33,291 nucleotides of DNA from assembly GCA_012735315.1 (NCBI GenBank), contig JAAYHS010000201.1:1-33291 (forward strand). The letters are read 5' to 3'. This document shows, piece after piece, positions 31,527 through 33,291 of the stretch. Both the position numbers and the translations under genes were made by a program. Origin of the DNA: Bacillota bacterium. Lineage in GTDB: Bacteria; Bacillota; UBA4882; UBA8346. Position 1 is the stretch's first letter; each line of letters starts with the position of its first letter. The notes under the pieces were generated by a model. The model was not told the origin of the DNA. It ran no database searches and saw only the letters and a program-made list of their open reading frames with translations.

Positions 31527-32648
31527 ATGCTCAAAACGACCTTTCCCCACATGGGAACCTTGTACATCCCCATGAAATCCCTGCTTTCTACTCTGGGTCT
31601 TGAACCGGTAGCGCCGCCTCCCACTTCCCAACGGACCATCGCTATAGGAACCAAATTAGCGCCGGAATTTGCTTGTTTACCCTTAAAAGTGAATTTGGGA
31701 AACTATGTGGAAGCCATTGCCGACGGCGCTGAACTTATCATGATGGCCGGAGGAGTCGGCCCTTGCCGCTTCGGTTATTATTCTCAAGTACAACGGGAAG
31801 CCCTAGCCGAAGCCGGGTATCGGGCCGAACTGATTACCCTTGAAGCTCCCAACGCGGATTTAAGAGAATTGCTCCGCGCGATTAAAAAGTATATTCCGCG
31901 CCACAACTTGAGTGCGCTTTTCCAAGCCCTCCATATGTTTTGGAAAAAGGCCGAAGCCATTGATGTTTTCGACCGGCTGGCAAATCGAATCCGGGCCAAA
32001 GAACAAGCACCCGGCAGTGCTTCCCTGATTCAAAACCGCTTTTACCGGGCCATCGATAACGCCGCCACTCTTAATGACATTAAAGCCGTCCTCGACACGG
32101 GGATCCAAGAGTTGCAAGCGATTCCTATCGATCAAGAACGAAAGCCTTTAAAGGTGATGTTGTTGGGTGAAATTTATATGGTTTTAGAGCCGAAGGTAAA
32201 CTTTCAGATCGAGCGTTTACTGGGGGAAATGGGGGTTGAGGTTATCAGGAGCATTTATCTCAGCCAATGGATTCGGGAGCATTTTTTTCAAAACCCGATT
32301 ACCGGTAAATCCCGGACCCATCTCTTACAACTCGCCCGGCCTTACCTTGAAAGCCATGTCGGCGGTCATGGTCTTGAATCCGTAGCTCATACCATTGAAG
32401 CGGGAGTCAACCGGTTGGACGGAGTCGTTCAAGTAGCGCCCTTTACCTGTATGCCGGAAATAATCGCGATGCAGGTAATTCCGGCGATATCAACTCATTT
32501 CTCCATTCCGGCGCTTCATCTAATCATTGATGAGCATTCCGGAGAAGCGGGAATCAAAACCCGTATAGAGGCATTCATCGATCTGTTGAACCACCGTAAA
32601 TCCAAACGTCAGTCTAAACGGGAGCCGGTTTTAACGGGAGGATCTTAA
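31527..32648 (+). CDS. Acyl-CoA dehydratase activase-related protein (CoA protein activase)
   Basis: A 373-residue protein of the family related to 2-hydroxyacyl-CoA dehydratase components and their activators (DUF2229-like). It begins FPHMGTLYIPMKSLLSTLG and has FACLPLKVNLGNYVEAIADGA, GGVGPCRFGYYSQVQREAL, HVGGHGLESVAHTI and APFTCMPEIIAMQVIPAIS. Cys50, Cys80 and Cys308 are the conserved cysteines that probably hold an iron-sulfur cluster. Such genes usually come with a second copy and an ATP-binding activator; here only this one is present, as a single gene. The ribosome binding site is weak (GGCGGG about 7 nt upstream). The substrate is unknown. Confidence 0.85.
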   Translation: MLKTTFPHMGTLYIPMKSLLSTLGLEPVAPPPTSQRTIAIGTKLAPEFACLPLKVNLGNYVEAIADGAELIMMAGGVGPCRFGYYSQVQREALAEAGYRAELITLEAPNADLRELLRAIKKYIPRHNLSALFQALHMFWKKAEAIDVFDRLANRIRAKEQAPGSASLIQNRFYRAIDNAATLNDIKAVLDTGIQELQAIPIDQERKPLKVMLLGEIYMVLEPKVNFQIERLLGEMGVEVIRSIYLSQWIREHFFQNPITGKSRTHLLQLARPYLESHVGGHGLESVAHTIEAGVNRLDGVVQVAPFTCMPEIIAMQVIPAISTHFSIPALHLIIDEHSGEAGIKTRIEAFIDLLNHRKSKRQSKREPVLTGGS

Positions 32649-32654
32649 ATCACA

Positions 32655-32684
32655 AAAACCGCTCCAAACTAAGAAAGCGGTTTT
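32655..32684. terminator. Bidirectional terminator after the CoA-activase-like gene
   Basis: AAAACCGCT (32655-32663) and AGCGGTTTT (32676-32684) form a perfect 9-bp stem 7 nt after the stop, with short T-runs on both strands. Confidence 0.75.
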
Positions 32685-32702
32685 CGATAATTGGCTTCAA
32701 AA

Positions 32703-32730
32703 GGTTGTCTATTTCAACCCTTGATTTTTT
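32703..32730. terminator. Short hairpin next to tRNA-Arg(ACG), possible terminator
   Basis: GGTTG (32703-32707) and CAACC (32715-32719). Six T residues follow on the plus strand (32725-32730); on the minus strand, the tRNA's direction, TTTT follows. Confidence 0.45.
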
Positions 32731-32734
32731 TAAA

Positions 32735-32810
32735 TGGCGCGCCCGGGAGGACTTGAACCTCCGACCTACTGATTCGTAGTCAGGCACTCTATCCACTGAG
32801 CTACGGGCGC
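32735..32810 (-). tRNA. tRNA-Arg, anticodon ACG
   Basis: A 76-nt cloverleaf on the minus strand: acceptor GCGCCCG/CGGGCGC, D-arm GCTCAGTGGATAGAGT, anticodon loop CTACGAA (anticodon ACG, normally edited to ICG), T-arm GGAGGTTCAAGTCCTCC and encoded CCA. The first pair of the anticodon stem is a C-T mismatch. Confidence 0.93.
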
Positions 32811-32829
32811 ATTATATTAACGAATTTAA

Positions 32830-32858
32830 ATTATACCATAAAACTGTTTAAAAGTAAA
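32830..32858 (-). promoter_or_regulatory. Promoter of tRNA-Arg(ACG)
   Basis: TTTACT (complement of 32853-32858), a 17-bp spacer and TGGTATAAT, an extended -10 (TATAAT is the complement of 32830-32835), about 20 nt before the tRNA. Confidence 0.65.
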
Positions 32859-32985
32859 TAAACCGATTTTATCCATACCGGTAAAATTCTTTCCAGGCAA
32901 TAGTATAACACTTTAAAAAAGTAAGTCAATAAGTACAAAGCAAGAGTTCCCACCGACAAGGAACAACTTCACCGAATCAATCATC

Positions 32986-33014
32986 AAAAAGAGTCCCTAC
33001 CTAGCTTGGGACTC
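32986..33014 (-). terminator. Terminator of the tRNA-Ser pair
   Basis: GAGTCCC (32991-32997) and GGGACTC (33008-33014) form a 7-bp stem followed on the minus strand by TTTTT (complement of 32986-32990), just after tRNA-Ser(GCU). Confidence 0.85.
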
Positions 33015-33023
33015 ATTATCAAC

Positions 33024-33115
33024 TGGCGGAGAGAGAGGGATTCGAACCCTCGCTAGGATTGCTCCTACTAACGGTTTAGCAAACCGTCCCCTTCAACCGG
33101 CTTGGGTACCTCTCC
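33024..33115 (-). tRNA. tRNA-Ser, anticodon GCU
   Basis: A 92-nt class II tRNA on the minus strand: acceptor GGAGAGG/TCTCTCC (one G-U pair), anticodon stem ACGGT/ACCGT around TTGCTAA (GCT, reading AGC/AGU), a long variable arm (TAGTAGGAGCAATCCTAGC), T-arm GAGGGTTCGAATCCCTC and encoded CCA. Confidence 0.93.
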
Positions 33116-33132
33116 GTTTAAATATTCTGTAC

Positions 33133-33152
33133 GGGCGATTCATGAATCGCCC
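33133..33152. repeat. Perfect 20-bp palindrome between the serine tRNAs
   Basis: GGGCGATTCATGAATCGCCC reads the same on both strands. It sits in the 51-bp spacer between the two tRNA-Ser genes. Short GGGCGATTC palindromes are found as dispersed elements in many bacterial genomes. There is no T-run, so it is probably not a terminator. Confidence 0.8.
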
Positions 33153-33165
33153 CTATCCGCATTGT

Positions 33166-33254
<89 letters not shown>

Positions 33255-33291
33255 GAGTTCCCATCGAATGCATGAATAATTCTAACATATA

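Overview
The window looks like a chromosomal segment of an endospore-forming, probably anaerobic member of the Bacillota (Clostridia/Limnochordia-like). The evidence is a spoVAC-spoVAD-spoVAE cluster, a DUF421-DUF4363 pair, a YmaF protein, a LysM protein and a GH18 protein of the spore-associated kind, an acyl-CoA dehydratase activase-related protein, strong AGGAGG-type ribosome binding sites and a high share of TTG starts. Four tRNA genes, all with encoded CCA, sit at the right end. I see no rRNA, CRISPR array, complete insertion sequence or prophage.

Layout. 1-4.6 kb: the 5' tip of a minus-strand gene, an NlpC/P60 protein, a subtilisin-like protease with no signal peptide, a four-LysM protein and a membrane-anchored glutamate-synthase-like flavoprotein. 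4.7-8.8 kb: YmaF with six HxH pairs, a 9-bp-period repeat, the spoVA cluster on the minus strand and, divergently, DUF421-DUF4363. 8.8-10.5 kb: a 45-bp direct repeat, a C-rich hairpin, a DUF1848 protein and a 217-bp nested palindromic element. 10.5-13.1 kb: an AT-rich accessory island with a BamE-like anchored protein, a frameshifted microgene, an operon of tautomerase, truncated HicB and transglutaminase, and a quinone-reductase gene cut short by REP-like palindromes. 13.1-21.2 kb: MATE exporter, typA, two overlapping HAD phosphatases and a catalytic plus non-catalytic M16 peptidase pair. 21.5-26.7 kb: an HD-GYP protein, a translationally coupled sirtuin-ChrA-ChrA operon, a secreted charged protein and azlCD. 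26.7-33.3 kb: a protein with five exact 51-residue repeats and a beta-lactamase-fold domain, a GH18 protein, nagB, a CoA-activase-like gene and the tRNAs.

How the genes fit together. The spore theme is the clearest: SpoVAC/D/E move dipicolinic acid, DUF421 proteins are known in spore membranes, and the LysM, NlpC/P60 and GH18 proteins fit cortex or coat work. Otherwise the window is a mosaic of housekeeping genes and small operons, many coupled by 1-8 nt overlaps. The most unusual items are the 51-residue-repeat/beta-lactamase protein, which has the domain order of fungal polyglycine hydrolases but no signal peptide; the partnerless HicB that ends where its DNA-binding domain should begin; and several unrelated families of non-coding repeats.
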